A stretch of 64,000 nucleotides of DNA from Anaerocolumna chitinilytica (GCF_014218355.1 NZ_AP023368.1:372001-436000), one strand, 5' to 3'; shown: positions 27,545 through 38,154, numbered from the stretch's first letter. The notes: generated by a model not told the origin, from the sequence alone. A program made the numbers and translations.

Positions 27545-27964
27545 ATGCCTACATTTAATCAATTAGTTAGAAAAGGTAGAAAGACGGTTGAGAAGAAATC
27601 AACTTCTCCTGCTCTTCAAAAAGGATTTAACTCCTTAAATAAGAGATCTACTGATGTGTCCTCACCCCAGAAGAGAGGTGTTTGTACAGCAGTTAGAACA
27701 GCAACTCCTAAGAAGCCTAACTCAGCTCTTAGAAAAATCGCCAGAGTTCGTCTTTCTAACGGAATCGAAGTAACTAGCTATATCCCCGGAGAAGGCCACA
27801 ACCTTCAGGAGCATAGTGTTGTTCTGATCAGAGGTGGAAGGGTTAAGGATTTACCCGGTACTCGTTACCACATCGTCAGAGGTACACTTGATACAGCAGG
27901 TGTTGCTAAGAGAAGACAGGCTCGTTCCAAGTATGGAGCTAAGAGACCTAAAGCAGGTAAATAA
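27545..27964 (+). CDS. rpsL: 30S ribosomal protein S12
   Basis: 139 aa; [12 protein letters not shown] start, [17 protein letters not shown] and [13 protein letters not shown] motifs. The streptomycin-contact lysines in PKKPNS and GRVKDLPG are the wild-type residues. AGGAGGTG ribosome-binding site. First gene of the str operon. Confidence 0.98.
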   Translation: MPTFNQLVRKGRKTVEKKSTSPALQKGFNSLNKRSTDVSSPQKRGVCTAVRTATPKKPNSALRKIARVRLSNGIEVTSYIPGEGHNLQEHSVVLIRGGRVKDLPGTRYHIVRGTLDTAGVAKRRQARSKYGAKRPKAGK

Positions 27965-28276
27965 TTAAGTTTTTCGCTAATCATTAAGTGCCGGATTAAT
28001 TTTTATTTCAGATTGGGATAAAATAAGGGAGCCGCGTTTTATCACCGCAGAGGAAAAAACATTTTGTTTCATCAACGGAATAGATTTGAAAGATAAGTTA
28101 AACTGTGCGCGAACACAAAATGGTATAAGAGATTTCTTATGCTGCCCGGTTAACCGGGGAATGTGAGTACCGATGATTTAAGGGAACTTATAAAAGACAA
28201 TTCGGGAAAATCCTGTTTTGTCAGTCCGGAATAGATTTTTCTTCGGGCAATAAGGATTATTAAGGAGGGAAGAAAC
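27965..28276 (+). other. 312-bp rpsL-rpsG spacer
   Basis: No ORF with a ribosome-binding site. It holds a perfect palindrome CCCGGTTAACCGGG (28145-28158) and two copies of CGGAATAGATTT (28077 and 28228). A leader for S7 control is possible but no known structure was recognised. Confidence 0.4.
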
Positions 28277-28747
28277 GTGCCACGTAAAGGACATATACAG
28301 AAAAGAGATGTATTGGCAGATCCTATTTACAAGAGTAAGACTGTAACCAAGCTTATCAATAACATTATGTTAGATGGTAAGAGAGGAACTGCACAGAAGA
28401 TTGTGTACGGAGCCTTTGAAAGAGTAGCTGAGAAGACAGGTAAAGAAGCTACTGAAGTTTTCGAAGATGCTATGAATAACATCATGCCGGTTCTTGAAGT
28501 AAAAGCAAGACGTATCGGTGGTGCTACCTATCAGGTACCAATCGAAGTAAGACCTGACAGAAGACAGGCTTTAGCGCTTCGTTGGTTAACACTCTACTCA
28601 CGTAAAAGAGGAGAGAAGACCATGGAAGAGAAGTTAGCTAATGAGATTTTAGATGCTTCTAATAACACAGGTTCTGCTGTTAAGAAGAAAGAAGATATGC
28701 ATAAGATGGCTGACGCTAATAAGGCATTTGCACATTATCGCTGGTAA
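28277..28747 (+). CDS. rpsG: 30S ribosomal protein S7
   Basis: 156 aa, GTG start preceded by [25 protein letters not shown] start and [20 protein letters not shown] motif; C-terminal HYRW. Primary 16S rRNA binder that nucleates the 30S head. Second gene of the str operon. Confidence 0.98.
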   Translation: MPRKGHIQKRDVLADPIYKSKTVTKLINNIMLDGKRGTAQKIVYGAFERVAEKTGKEATEVFEDAMNNIMPVLEVKARRIGGATYQVPIEVRPDRRQALALRWLTLYSRKRGEKTMEEKLANEILDASNNTGSAVKKKEDMHKMADANKAFAHYRW

Positions 28748-28894
28748 TTTTATGAGTAGGTCTTGTTTCATTACAAGACTTATGTAGCTATAGAGCAGAT
28801 TGGCTGTAAAGCATCAGCTGATACGGCCGACTGCAAAATAAATAGACTGTGGTGATTTCATCACAGATGACTATAAAGATAAGGAGGAATTTCC

Positions 28895-31015
28895 TTGGCT
28901 GGAAGAGAATACCCGTTAGAAAGAACCAGAAACATCGGTATCATGGCACATATTGATGCCGGTAAGACTACACTTACAGAGCGTATCTTATATTATACCG
29001 GAGTTAATTATAAAATCGGTGATACTCATGAAGGAACTGCTACCATGGACTGGATGGAGCAGGAACAGGAAAGAGGTATCACAATTACTTCTGCTGCTAC
29101 AACCTGTCATTGGACACAGGAACTTGAGCATCAGCCCTTACCTGGAGCCCTTGCCCATCGTATCAATATCATTGATACACCGGGACACGTTGACTTTACA
29201 GTAGAAGTTGAGCGTTCCTTACGCGTACTCGATAGTGCCGTTGGCGTATTTTGCGCTAAAGGCGGTGTTGAGCCTCAGTCTGAAACTGTATGGCGTCAGG
29301 CTGACAAGTATCACGTACCCAGAATGGCTTTCGTTAATAAGATGGACATCTCCGGTGCTGACTTCTACAATGTAATCAGCATGATCAAATCAAGACTTGG
29401 TAAGAATCCTGTAGCTATCCAGTTACCTATTGGTAAAGAGGATGAGTTTAAAGGTATTATCGACTTATTTGAAATGAAAGCTTATTTCTATAATGATGAT
29501 AAAGGTGATGATATCAGCATCACTGAAATACCTGCAGATTTACTTGAGCAGGCAGAAACTTACAGAGCAGCTATGATCGAATCCATTTGCGAGACTGATG
29601 ATGAGTTGCTTGAGAAGTTCTTAGAAGGTGAAGAACCTTCAACCGTTGAATTAAAGAAAGCTCTTAGAAATGCAACCATTGCAACTACCATTATTCCTGT
29701 AACTTGCGGTTCCGCATACAGAAATAAAGGTGTTCAGAAGTTACTGGATGCCGTTATCGAATACCTTCCTGCTCCTACCGATATCCCTGATATCAAAGGT
29801 GTGGATGAAGACGGTAACGAAGTACACAGAAAATCTTCTGATGAAGAGCCTTTTGCAGCTCTTGCATTTAAGATTATGGCCGATCCTTTCGTAGGTAAGC
29901 TTGCATTCTTCCGTGTTTACTCCGGTACATTAAATTCCGGTTCCTACGTTCTTAACTCAACAAAGAACAAGAAAGAACGTGTTGGCCGTATCTTACAGAT
30001 GCATGCTAACAAGAGAGAAGACCTGGAGAAAGTATATTCAGGAGATATTGCAGCAGCAGTTGGTTTAAAGAGCACCACAACAGGTGACACTATCTGTGAT
30101 GAAAAATTCCCTGTAATTCTTGAATCCATGGAATTCCCTGAACCTGTTATCGAGGTTTCTATCGAGCCTAAGACAAAAGCAGGTCAGGATAAGATGGGTG
30201 AATCTTTAGCGAAATTAGCAGAAGAAGATCCTACCTTCAGAACTTACACCAATGAAGAAACCGGACAGACAATTATTGCCGGTATGGGTGAGCTCCATCT
30301 TGAAATTATCGTAGACAGACTTCTGCGTGAATTTAAGGTAGAGGCTAATGTAGGTGCTCCTCAGGTTGCTTACAAAGAAACCTTTACAAAATCTGTTGAA
30401 GTTGACTCTAAATATGCTAAGCAGTCCGGTGGACGTGGACAGTACGGTCACTGTAAAGTTCGCTTTGAGCCTATGGATGCTAATGCAGAAAAGACTTTTG
30501 AATTCGTATCAAGCGTTGTAGGTGGAGCTATTCCGAAGGAATACATCCCTGCAGTAGGTGCCGGTATCGAAGAAGCTTCCAAAGCCGGAATCCTTGGCGG
30601 ATATCCCGTACTTGGTATTAAAGCTACTGTATACGATGGTTCCTACCATGAAGTTGACTCCAACGAAATGGCATTTAAGATTGCCGGTTCCATGGCATTT
30701 AAAGATGCGATGCAAAAAGCAGGCGCTGTTTTATTAGAGCCTATCATGAGAGTAGAAGTAACAGTTCCCGAGGAATATATGGGTGATGTTATCGGAGATA
30801 TCAGCTCACGCCGCGGACGTATCGAAGGCTCTGAAGATATCAATGGTACAAAGCTTATCAGAGGTTTTGTTCCCCTCTCAGAAATGTTTGGATATTCCAC
30901 TTCCCTTCGTTCCAGAACACAGGGCCGTGGTGCTTATTCCATGTTCTTCTCCAACTACGATCCCGTTCCTAAGAACGTACAGGAAAAGGTACTTGCAGCA
31001 AAGAGTAAGAACTAG
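28895..31015 (+). CDS. fusA: Elongation factor G
   Basis: 706 aa, TTG start with AAGGAGG at 28881-28887. G1 motif [10 protein letters not shown]3 DTPGH, G4 NKMD; full-length domains II-V including [10 protein letters not shown] and [14 protein letters not shown]. Ribosomal translocase and recycling GTPase. The GTPase domain carries the insert around [14 protein letters not shown] seen in other Lachnospiraceae EF-G. Confidence 0.98.
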   Translation: MAGREYPLERTRNIGIMAHIDAGKTTLTERILYYTGVNYKIGDTHEGTATMDWMEQEQERGITITSAATTCHWTQELEHQPLPGALAHRINIIDTPGHVDFTVEVERSLRVLDSAVGVFCAKGGVEPQSETVWRQADKYHVPRMAFVNKMDISGADFYNVISMIKSRLGKNPVAIQLPIGKEDEFKGIIDLFEMKAYFYNDDKGDDISITEIPADLLEQAETYRAAMIESICETDDELLEKFLEGEEPSTVELKKALRNATIATTIIPVTCGSAYRNKGVQKLLDAVIEYLPAPTDIPDIKGVDEDGNEVHRKSSDEEPFAALAFKIMADPFVGKLAFFRVYSGTLNSGSYVLNSTKNKKERVGRILQMHANKREDLEKVYSGDIAAAVGLKSTTTGDTICDEKFPVILESMEFPEPVIEVSIEPKTKAGQDKMGESLAKLAEEDPTFRTYTNEETGQTIIAGMGELHLEIIVDRLLREFKVEANVGAPQVAYKETFTKSVEVDSKYAKQSGGRGQYGHCKVRFEPMDANAEKTFEFVSSVVGGAIPKEYIPAVGAGIEEASKAGILGGYPVLGIKATVYDGSYHEVDSNEMAFKIAGSMAFKDAMQKAGAVLLEPIMRVEVTVPEEYMGDVIGDISSRRGRIEGSEDINGTKLIRGFVPLSEMFGYSTSLRSRTQGRGAYSMFFSNYDPVPKNVQEKVLAAKSKN

Positions 31016-31186
31016 TCCACAAATATAAGTGGAATCGTTAATAATGCTTGAAAATATTTCTAATCTGAAATATAATAAAGCATATAAGCTAAAAATCAAA
31101 TGTCCGCAGGTAGGCTTCTGCCTTACCTGCCGGCAATTAAAGTATGTGCACAAAGATGCATTTATTTAAAGGAGGACGTTAAAAAA

Positions 31187-32380
31187 ATGGCTAAAGCTAA
31201 GTTTGAAAGAAACAAACCCCATTGTAATATTGGTACCATCGGACATGTTGACCATGGTAAGACTACTTTAACAGCTGCTATCACAAAGACTCTTCACGAG
31301 AGATTAGGTACTGGTCAGGCAGTAGCATTTGATCAGATCGATAAAGCTCCCGAAGAAAGAGAAAGAGGTATCACAATCTCTACAGCTCACGTTGAGTATG
31401 AGTCAAAAGCAAGACACTATGCTCACGTTGACTGCCCTGGACATGCCGATTATGTAAAGAACATGATCACTGGTGCTGCTCAGATGGATGGTGCTATTCT
31501 TGTAGTTGCTGCTACTGATGGTGTTATGGCTCAGACAAAAGAGCACATTCTTTTATCCCGTCAGGTAGGTGTTCCTTACATCGTAGTATTCATGAACAAG
31601 TGTGATATGGTTGATGATCCTGAATTACTTGAATTAGTAGAGATGGAAATCAGAGAATTATTAAGCGAGTATGAATTCCCTGGCGATGACACCCCTATTA
31701 TTCAGGGTTCTGCTTTAAAAGCTCTTGAAGATCCTGCAGGTCCTTGGGGCGATAAGATTATTGAATTATTTGACGCAGTTGACAGCTGGATTCCCGATCC
31801 TCAGAGAGAAACAGACAAGCCTTTCTTAATGCCTGTTGAAGATGTTTTCTCTATTACAGGACGTGGTACTGTTGCTACAGGACGTGTTGAGCGTGGTGTT
31901 CTTCATGTATCTGAAGAAGTTGAAATCGTTGGTATCAAAGAAGAAACACGTAAAGTTGTTGTTACTGGTATCGAAATGTTCAGAAAACTTCTTGATGAGG
32001 CTCAGGCTGGTGATAATATCGGTGCACTTCTTCGTGGTGTTCAGAGAAACGAAATCGAAAGAGGACAGGTTCTTTGCAAACCCGGCTCAATCAAATGCCA
32101 CAAGAAATTCACAGCTCAGGTTTACGTATTAACAAAAGATGAAGGTGGACGTCATACTCCTTTCTTCAACAACTACAGACCTCAGTTCTATTTCAGAACA
32201 ACAGACGTTACAGGCGTTTGCAACCTTCCTGAAGGTGTAGAAATGTGTATGCCTGGCGATAATATCGAAATGACTATCGAATTAATCCATCCTATCGCTA
32301 TGGAGCAAGGTTTAGGCTTCGCTATCCGTGAAGGTGGACGTACAGTAGGTTCCGGTAAAGTTGCTACTATCATTGCTTAA
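31187..32380 (+). CDS. tuf: Elongation factor Tu
   Basis: 397 aa from the ATG at 31187, which follows AAGGAGG; the upstream in-frame codons from 31100 are non-coding leader. G1 [10 protein letters not shown]3 DCPGH, G4 NKCD. Domain 3 ends [13 protein letters not shown]. Delivers aminoacyl-tRNA. The last 29 bp recur at 33662-33690. Confidence 0.97.
   Translation: MAKAKFERNKPHCNIGTIGHVDHGKTTLTAAITKTLHERLGTGQAVAFDQIDKAPEERERGITISTAHVEYESKARHYAHVDCPGHADYVKNMITGAAQMDGAILVVAATDGVMAQTKEHILLSRQVGVPYIVVFMNKCDMVDDPELLELVEMEIRELLSEYEFPGDDTPIIQGSALKALEDPAGPWGDKIIELFDAVDSWIPDPQRETDKPFLMPVEDVFSITGRGTVATGRVERGVLHVSEEVEIVGIKEETRKVVVTGIEMFRKLLDEAQAGDNIGALLRGVQRNEIERGQVLCKPGSIKCHKKFTAQVYVLTKDEGGRHTPFFNNYRPQFYFRTTDVTGVCNLPEGVEMCMPGDNIEMTIELIHPIAMEQGLGFAIREGGRTVGSGKVATIIA
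32351..32379 (+). repeat. Direct repeat, copy 1 (3' end of tuf)
   Basis: The final coding bases of tuf match 33662-33690 at 27 of 29 positions (differences C/T at two sites). The copies flank a ~1.28 kb AT-rich segment. Confidence 0.75.
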
Positions 32381-32399
32381 TCAATATTAATAAAATATT

Positions 32400-32445
32400 A
32401 AAAGCCGCAATCCCTTGATTTTTGAGGGACTGCGGCTTTTCTTTT
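32400..32445 (+). terminator. Terminator after tuf
   Basis: AAAAGCCGCA (32400-32409) pairs with TGCGGCTTTT (32431-32440), with an inner TCCCT/AGGGA stem, then CTTTT. Confidence 0.88.
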
Positions 32446-32470
32446 ATGTAAAATAAGTAATAAAGATAAT

Positions 32471-32514
32471 AGAACCAGAGCGTTTAGTTTTTATAATTAA
32501 ATCGCACTGGTTCT
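32471..32514. repeat. Inverted repeat downstream of tuf
   Basis: AGAACCAGAGCG (32471-32482) and CGCACTGGTTCT (32503-32514) are complementary except for a central A-A. No T tract. Possibly an end or operator of the inserted segment. Confidence 0.45.
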
Positions 32515-32592
32515 ATTTCGGTTCTATAAATTATTCTTTGTATAGAATTTAAATTAACTTATACATTATTCAATTGAACAGGAGGTGAAAAT

Positions 32593-32664
32593 GTGAAAAG
32601 AATCAGTATAAAAGTTATGTTTAAAGTATTACAGACATGTATTATCGTGGCTTATAACATGTAA
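32593..32664 (+). CDS. Predicted 23-codon small ORF
   Basis: GTG start 5 bp after a full AGGAGGTG box; an ATG two bases earlier (32591) is followed at once by TGA, so only the GTG frame is useful. The peptide is basic at the N-terminus (KRISIKVMFK) and hydrophobic in the middle (CIIVAY). It could be a leader peptide or a small membrane peptide; the only support is the very strong ribosome-binding site. From 32665 to 33000 nothing else was recognised. Confidence 0.35.
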   Translation: MKRISIKVMFKVLQTCIIVAYNM

Positions 32665-33008
32665 AAAGTATTAGCAACAGACGGCGGGCAGTAGGCGCTA
32701 TTATTAAAAGGAATTGAAAATAATAATAAGATTCTCAATGTAAAAGTCAATGAAATAATGACGGAGAATATTACAAAAAGTAGATAAATACAATTAGTTT
32801 GTGGCTATCGTCATTTGTTCTTTGTTTAAAAAGGATTCAATTTGTAAAATTACCCATTAAGTGATATATTAAAAAGACATACTTTATCAATTATGATAAA
32901 AATAAATAAGAAGAGTAATGCGTTTCCAATTATATTATGAAATAAATTGTGTAAAGTAGTAGTTATAGTCAAATTTGAATTTGTATCATATTTTATGGGG
33001 AGGTTTAT

Positions 33009-33617
33009 ATGAAAACAATTATTACAATTCAACACACTCAATCAATTCATCATACTAACGGTATGATTGGCTCTTGGACAGATTGGGATTTATCTGAATT
33101 GGGTAAACAGCAAGCAGAGAACATTGGTAAGAAGATTTCTATAGAATTACAAGGAAGAAACATTGCTATGTATTCTTCTGACTTGGCAAGAGCAAAGCAA
33201 ACAGCCGAAATTGTGGGAAAACATTTAGATGTTGTCCCGTCTTTTGAGATGGCATTAAGGGAACGTAATCTCGGAAAGTGTGTAGGGAAATCTGTACAAT
33301 GGCTTAAAGATAACATTGAATGTCAAGAAAAAACGATTGATGATAGAATGTTTTCAGATGCAGAAAGTCGTAGAGATGAGTGGAATAGATTACTTCCACT
33401 TTTTGGGCATATAATTTCAAGCAAAGATGAAAACATTATTATTGTATCACATGGAGATTTATTGAGTGTTTTTAATGCGATGTGGCTTGGATTAGGAGTT
33501 GAAACACTTAATCAGTTTGAATTATTTGGTTTAGCAGGCGGAGTGAGCTATATGTTCCAAAATAATGAAGGAAAACGCTTTATAAAGAGATTAAGCGATA
33601 TGTCATATATAGCATAA
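33009..33617 (+). CDS. Histidine phosphatase (phosphoglycerate mutase) superfamily protein
   Basis: 202 aa, GGGGAGG box upstream. The fold signature is present: IQHTQS near the N-terminus with the nucleophilic His, SDLARAKQTAEIV, LRERNLGKCVG with the acid residue, and VSHGDLLSVF with the second His. The usual RHG triad reads Q-H-T, so the first phosphate-binding Arg is Gln. Substrate unknown. The gene is isolated, AT-rich and lies inside the segment flanked by the tuf 3'-end repeats, which suggests acquisition by transfer. Confidence 0.75.
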   Translation: MKTIITIQHTQSIHHTNGMIGSWTDWDLSELGKQQAENIGKKISIELQGRNIAMYSSDLARAKQTAEIVGKHLDVVPSFEMALRERNLGKCVGKSVQWLKDNIECQEKTIDDRMFSDAESRRDEWNRLLPLFGHIISSKDENIIIVSHGDLLSVFNAMWLGLGVETLNQFELFGLAGGVSYMFQNNEGKRFIKRLSDMSYIA

Positions 33618-33661
33618 TGACAAACTCCAATTTGCCAACCATTAGTAAAGTCCAATAATTA

Positions 33662-33690
33662 TCCGGTAAAGTTGTTACTATCATTGTTTA
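33662..33690 (+). repeat. Direct repeat, copy 2 (tuf 3'-end copy)
   Basis: 27 of 29 bp identical to 32351-32379 and still readable as SGKVVTIIVY, so it is a tuf tail without the rest of the gene. It lies downstream of the histidine phosphatase gene. Confidence 0.75.
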
Positions 33691-33756
33691 TTAGCTTTGT
33701 AAAAATACCCCACAACCCTTTTGAACCCACCTCCATTCGTTAGAATTTGATATGTC

Positions 33757-33797
33757 CCTCCTTTACTGGATAAAACCAGCAAAGGGGGTATCTTTTG
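33757..33797 (+). terminator. Hairpin between convergent genes
   Basis: CCTCCTTTACTGG (33757-33769) pairs with CCAGCAAAGGGGG (33776-33788) with one mismatch pair; followed on the plus strand by TATCTTTTG. Probably serves the plus-strand gene; may also stop the minus-strand GGDEF-EAL transcript. Confidence 0.6.
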
Positions 33798-33813
33798 TCA
33801 ATGCTGCGGATTT

Positions 33814-36564
33814 TTATTGTTTCATACTATTCGCATATTCAATAAAGTCAGGAATATCAAGAGGCCTATTAAAATAATAACCTTGTAACTGATCACATTT
33901 CTCTTCTATTAATTTATTTACCTGTTCTAAGGTTTCTACCCCTTCTGCAACTGTTTTAAGATTCAAAGTTTTGGCAATGGCTATGATATTTGCAGTCAAA
34001 TTAGTAGTATTCGGCTTTGCAAAGTCATCGATGAAGGATTTATCTATTTTGATATAGTCAAGAGGTAAGCGTGTTAGATAACTGAGGGAGGAAAAGCCTG
34101 TTCCGAAATCATCCAGGGAAATTCCTATACCCATACTTTTGATCTCATTTAGTACTTCGATTGCCTTATCAATATCCTGCAGAAGAATGCTTTCTGTTAT
34201 CTCAATTACAAGATTAATGCGTTGTAAAGCATTATTCTGATACATATCTTTTATTTTATAGAGTAGACTGTTATCTTCTAATTGCTTAGATGAGACATTG
34301 ATAGACAATTTAATATCAATATCCTGTTCTTTTAACAGTTTATCGATTCGAAAGATTTCATCTACAATCCAATTACCTATGGGGATAATCATACCATTAC
34401 TTTCGGATACTGGTATAAACTTATCAGGAGTATAGATTTTTCCATCCAGTGTTCTCCAACGTATTAAAGCCTCCGCGCCGGTAATAACATATTTGCCGTC
34501 CTGAGAACTAACCTGAGGCTGTAGGTATAAACGGAACTCTTTCTTGTCAAGAGCTGACTTTAATTGTGTTTGCATATCAAGTGTATCGTGATTTTTTTTA
34601 TCTATTTCCTCTGAAAAGAAAGCATATCGGTTTTTGCCGGCTTCCTTTGCTGCATACATGGCAGCATCGGCTCTTCTTACAAGTTCATCTATATTATAGC
34701 TATTTTTATGAGCTATCGTGATTCCAATGCTTATACCCAGAATAATCTGCCGTTCCAGTATAAGAAAAGGAGTTTCCATCATTTCAATAAAACTTTGTGC
34801 TACTTTTACAGCGTCAATCGAATCACTAATTGTCTCAATTAATATAACAAATTCATCACCGCCGAACCGGTAAACAGAGCAGTTATTACCAAGGTTAAGC
34901 TGAAGTCTCATGGAAACCTCTTTTAACAGAACATCTCCTGCCGTATGGCCCAGTGAATCATTGATTAACTTAAATCCGTCCAAATCCATAAGCAATAATG
35001 CAAAACCTGTCTGTTTGTCAGGAATCTCAATACGTTCACGGAGTTTTTCATAGAAGTAATTTTTATTGGCTAACCCGGTAAGTTCATCATAGTATGCCAG
35101 ATTGTGCAGAGCTTCTTCTGTTTCTTTTAACTGACTGATATCTGTCGAGATCGATATATAATTCTGCACGGATCCGTCAGAATTATGTAAAGCGGTTACT
35201 GATTTCCATTCCGGATACACGTTTCCGTTTTTGCTTCGGTTCCAGACTTCGCCGTTCCAATAGCCGTTGGCAATCAAACTATCCCACATGTTTTTATAAA
35301 ATAATAAATCATGCTTGCCGGATTTGAATATCCGGGGATTTTTACCTAAGAGCTCCTGATCTGTATAACCGGACATTTTTTGAAAGGATTTATTTGTCTT
35401 TACAATGACACCATTGGTATCCGTAATTAGTACACCCTCTAATGCAGAGTCAATAATTCGGTCGGATAAGATAAGATCATTATTAAGGACTTTTAGATTA
35501 TTAATATACTTTTGTATTTCTGTTATGTTGTGTAATATTATCAATTTCCCAATCAGAAATTGGTCTTTATCCAGGATCGGTGTTTGCTCGGCGTTATAGT
35601 ATAAGGTTTTATCTTTAAAATGAAAAGTTATGCTGCTGGCATTCTCGCTGACGGTGTTAAGTGGTAGAAGTGCAGGAAATAACTTATATAGTTCCTGGAG
35701 CTTCAGCCCGGTAAAGTTCGTACTTGCTACGGAATACGAAAGGGTTGATAAATTATTATTGTTTAAGACAAAATCAATTGCAGCAGGATTCATGTCAATT
35801 ATCGTATCATTTGCGTCTAATATAATGGTAACATCACTGATATTTTCCAAAAATAAATTTTTCGCTTTCGGAACCAAAGCTGTCCTGGGAAACCGAAAGA
35901 TTCCCCAATACATCACAATAATGGTGAAAAGTATACATAATGAGGTTAAATCAATAAAGGTTGAACCGAAAGTTAGGCTTAAAACCAGAAAGTTCATAAG
36001 AAAGCCCAGGAAAGAACCAATACATATAAACAGATTCTGACGCTTATACATCTGCGGGGAATGAATTGTTCGAATCAAAAACATAATACATACAAGGAGG
36101 ATAACAATATAGGAATAATAAGTATGAATACGAAAACCGGCATTTACATGATATGTATAGGATGGAATATGATCTATATACTCAATTTTGGGGTTTGATA
36201 TAAATTTATACGGGAATCTGTTTGTTAATAACGACAGGAGGGAACATACCGGTATAATAAAAAAGGCTAATTTGAAGAGGAGGGATTTATACTTCGCATT
36301 GTGATATTCAACTGCAAATGCCATGCAGATCGGTGGTATAAAAATTGCACTGATAAGTTTGTACTTCTGAAAAAGAAGAGCAAGGTCAGCAGACATAATA
36401 AAATAACTTAGAGTCTCCATAGCAATCCAAAAAGAAAGTATAAGATCTCCAATAAACAGATACTTCGCAAGTTTGACTGCTTTCACTCTATAAAGTAAAA
36501 ACAAAAGTATAAATGAAATAAGTAAGCCAATAAAATAGATTGATCCGTAAATTGATCCGTACAT
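33814..36564 (-). CDS. Membrane GGDEF-EAL cyclic-di-GMP signalling protein with PAS domains
   Basis: 916 aa. Seven membrane helices (about residues 5-225, histidine-kinase N-terminal 7TM type), a first PAS (about 230-350), a second PAS (about 365-480, LEGVLITDTNG ... WNGEVWNRSKNG), a GGDEF domain with intact RFGGDEF at 566-572, and an EAL domain with EAL at 698-700, DDFGTGFSSLSYL and KTVAEGVET. Both catalytic motifs are complete, so it may synthesise or hydrolyse cyclic-di-GMP in response to a PAS or membrane signal. Monocistronic. GGAGG lies upstream of the start. A flagellar cluster occurs at 50-54 kb, but no direct link is visible. Confidence 0.92.
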   Translation of the reverse strand: MYGSIYGSIYFIGLLISFILLFLLYRVKAVKLAKYLFIGDLILSFWIAMETLSYFIMSADLALLFQKYKLISAIFIPPICMAFAVEYHNAKYKSLLFKLAFFIIPVCSLLSLLTNRFPYKFISNPKIEYIDHIPSYTYHVNAGFRIHTYYSYIVILLVCIMFLIRTIHSPQMYKRQNLFICIGSFLGFLMNFLVLSLTFGSTFIDLTSLCILFTIIVMYWGIFRFPRTALVPKAKNLFLENISDVTIILDANDTIIDMNPAAIDFVLNNNNLSTLSYSVASTNFTGLKLQELYKLFPALLPLNTVSENASSITFHFKDKTLYYNAEQTPILDKDQFLIGKLIILHNITEIQKYINNLKVLNNDLILSDRIIDSALEGVLITDTNGVIVKTNKSFQKMSGYTDQELLGKNPRIFKSGKHDLLFYKNMWDSLIANGYWNGEVWNRSKNGNVYPEWKSVTALHNSDGSVQNYISISTDISQLKETEEALHNLAYYDELTGLANKNYFYEKLRERIEIPDKQTGFALLLMDLDGFKLINDSLGHTAGDVLLKEVSMRLQLNLGNNCSVYRFGGDEFVILIETISDSIDAVKVAQSFIEMMETPFLILERQIILGISIGITIAHKNSYNIDELVRRADAAMYAAKEAGKNRYAFFSEEIDKKNHDTLDMQTQLKSALDKKEFRLYLQPQVSSQDGKYVITGAEALIRWRTLDGKIYTPDKFIPVSESNGMIIPIGNWIVDEIFRIDKLLKEQDIDIKLSINVSSKQLEDNSLLYKIKDMYQNNALQRINLVIEITESILLQDIDKAIEVLNEIKSMGIGISLDDFGTGFSSLSYLTRLPLDYIKIDKSFIDDFAKPNTTNLTANIIAIAKTLNLKTVAEGVETLEQVNKLIEEKCDQLQGYYFNRPLDIPDFIEYANSMKQ

Positions 36565-36631
36565 TTCAGTTATTCCTCCAAGAAGGTTTATCTTTAGTAA
36601 GGCTGTATATTAAGGCTTTCATGCTATTTAT

Positions 36632-36660
36632 ATCATACATTACGAAGAGGCTTAACACAA
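36632..36660 (-). promoter_or_regulatory. Promoter of GGDEF-EAL gene
   Basis: On the minus strand TTGTGT (36660-36655), 17 bp, TATGAT (36637-36632), about 70 bp before the start codon. Confidence 0.5.
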
Positions 36661-36752
36661 TGTAAATTAGTAACAAGCTTTGTACAGGAAAGTCTTTCAT
36701 ATTAAATAAAAACTGCGCTATAACTGAGTTTAAGAGGTGTTAGATATTGGCA

Positions 36753-36782
36753 TTTACATTTTGCCACGTAGTATGTTATAAT
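36753..36782 (+). promoter_or_regulatory. Promoter of pucR-type gene
   Basis: TTTACA (36753-36758), 18 bp, TATAAT (36777-36782) with extended TGT. About 100 nt of leader before the start at 36881. Confidence 0.6.
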
Positions 36783-36880
36783 TTCCAAATAAAAATTGGT
36801 CTTTTTAATTTGCGTTGTCTTTCAGACTGTTTGAAAGTAGAAATCCGGCAGTCAGCAGAACGGCAGCAAGGAGGAGTAAG

Positions 36881-38041
36881 ATGGCGATTGCAGTTAGTAA
36901 GCTTTACCGGAATTGTGCATCACTTTATCAGATGCAGCTTCTTGCAGGACATAAGGGCTTAGGTAATTTGGTAGAGTGGGTGCATATTGTAGAAGACCAG
37001 GAGGTTTCCTCCTTTTTACATGGCCATGAGCTGATATTTATTGCAGGATATATGTGCCATAATAATGAATGGCTCTTAAATTTTACCAAGGAGCTTTATA
37101 AGAGTGATACAAGCGCCTTTGTAATAAATCTTGGGCCGTATATAAAAAGTGTACCAAAGGAGGTAGTTGACTTTTGCAATGAAGTTGACATGCCTCTTTT
37201 TACTATTCCCTGGAAGATAAGACTGGTAGATGTAACAAGGGATTTTTGTACCCGCATTATGCATAATGAAAGTGTAGAAGCCAGTGTAGCCTCTACACTA
37301 AAAGATATTATTTTCAAAGTGGGAGATCCGGAGACACAGATACAGCACATGGAACGTAATGGTTACAAGCGTGATTGTCACTTGTGTTTTGTAAATATTT
37401 CTCTTAATAATGAAGACGTGAACTATAGCACCGAGAATATGGAGAAATTGAAACTTTTTGTGGAACAGATAGCCAGAACCAGCCAGCGGATGTTCATCTC
37501 CTTTACCTATCAGTCCAATCTTATAGTAGTCTTATCAGAAAGTGATATGTATAATGTCCGTAAGTTTGTGGATGATTTGGTAAGTCTTATACGAAAAAAG
37601 ACGGATAAATTCACTGTAAACATTGGAGTAAGCTCCATCATGCAGGGATTTTTGAACCAGGATATTAACTTTGAAAATGCTGTTTCGTCTAATGAAATGG
37701 CACAAAAGCGTAAAGTAAGAACTGCTTATTATGATGAGCTGGATATCTACAAGGTACTTCTGGCAGTAAAAGATAAGAAGATACTAAGGAATTTTTATCA
37801 GGAAGTCTTTGGCAAGCTTGAACAGTATGATATGGAAAACGGAAGTGATTTAATGGGTTTTCTGCATGCATATCTGGAGAATAACGGCAGTCCAAGACTG
37901 GTATCCGAAGAACAGTTCATCCATCGCAACACCGTCAACAACCAGATAAAGAAAATCGAGAAAATTACTGGGTACAACATATTGAATCTGGAGGAGAAGG
38001 TGCGCTTTAGTATTGGCTTTATGATACAGGACATAATATGA
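36881..38041 (+). CDS. PucR-family transcriptional regulator
   Basis: 386 aa from the ATG at 36881 (AAGGAGGAG upstream); the in-frame extension to 36815 has no ribosome-binding site. N-terminal PucR ligand-sensing domain (LYQMQLLAGHKGLGNLVEWVHIVED), a central GGDEF-related region, and C-terminal HTH_30 (EEQFIHRNTVNNQIKKIEKITG). In Bacillus PucR activates purine catabolism; here the following genes form a reductive pyrimidine pathway, so it is the probable regulator of that cluster. It is separated from the enzymes by 840 bp of hairpin repeats. Confidence 0.85.
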   Translation: MAIAVSKLYRNCASLYQMQLLAGHKGLGNLVEWVHIVEDQEVSSFLHGHELIFIAGYMCHNNEWLLNFTKELYKSDTSAFVINLGPYIKSVPKEVVDFCNEVDMPLFTIPWKIRLVDVTRDFCTRIMHNESVEASVASTLKDIIFKVGDPETQIQHMERNGYKRDCHLCFVNISLNNEDVNYSTENMEKLKLFVEQIARTSQRMFISFTYQSNLIVVLSESDMYNVRKFVDDLVSLIRKKTDKFTVNIGVSSIMQGFLNQDINFENAVSSNEMAQKRKVRTAYYDELDIYKVLLAVKDKKILRNFYQEVFGKLEQYDMENGSDLMGFLHAYLENNGSPRLVSEEQFIHRNTVNNQIKKIEKITGYNILNLEEKVRFSIGFMIQDII

Positions 38042-38077
38042 AATGTGCGTAGAAAAGTCAGTCTTTCTAGGTAGGAC

Positions 38078-38154
38078 GGCAATTTACCCAAAGCAGAAAG
38101 ACTCATGCGCTGGTGCCAAGGCGCATTCGTTCTTTCTGCTTTGGGTAAAATGCC
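38078..38154 (+). repeat. Long hairpin element, copy A
   Basis: 24-bp arms (38078-38101 and 38131-38154; one mismatch) around a 29-nt loop with its own ATGCGC/GCGCAT stem. Variable triplet in the left arm ACC, matched by GGT in the right arm. Flanks AGTCAGTCTTTCTAG and TGTATACATATT are shared with copy B. Confidence 0.75.

Noticed and set aside
36747..36962. Alternative frame and upstream in-frame extension near the PucR start
   Set aside because: Overlaps the promoter and leader; only the ATG at 36881 has a good ribosome-binding site and the expected PucR N-terminus.
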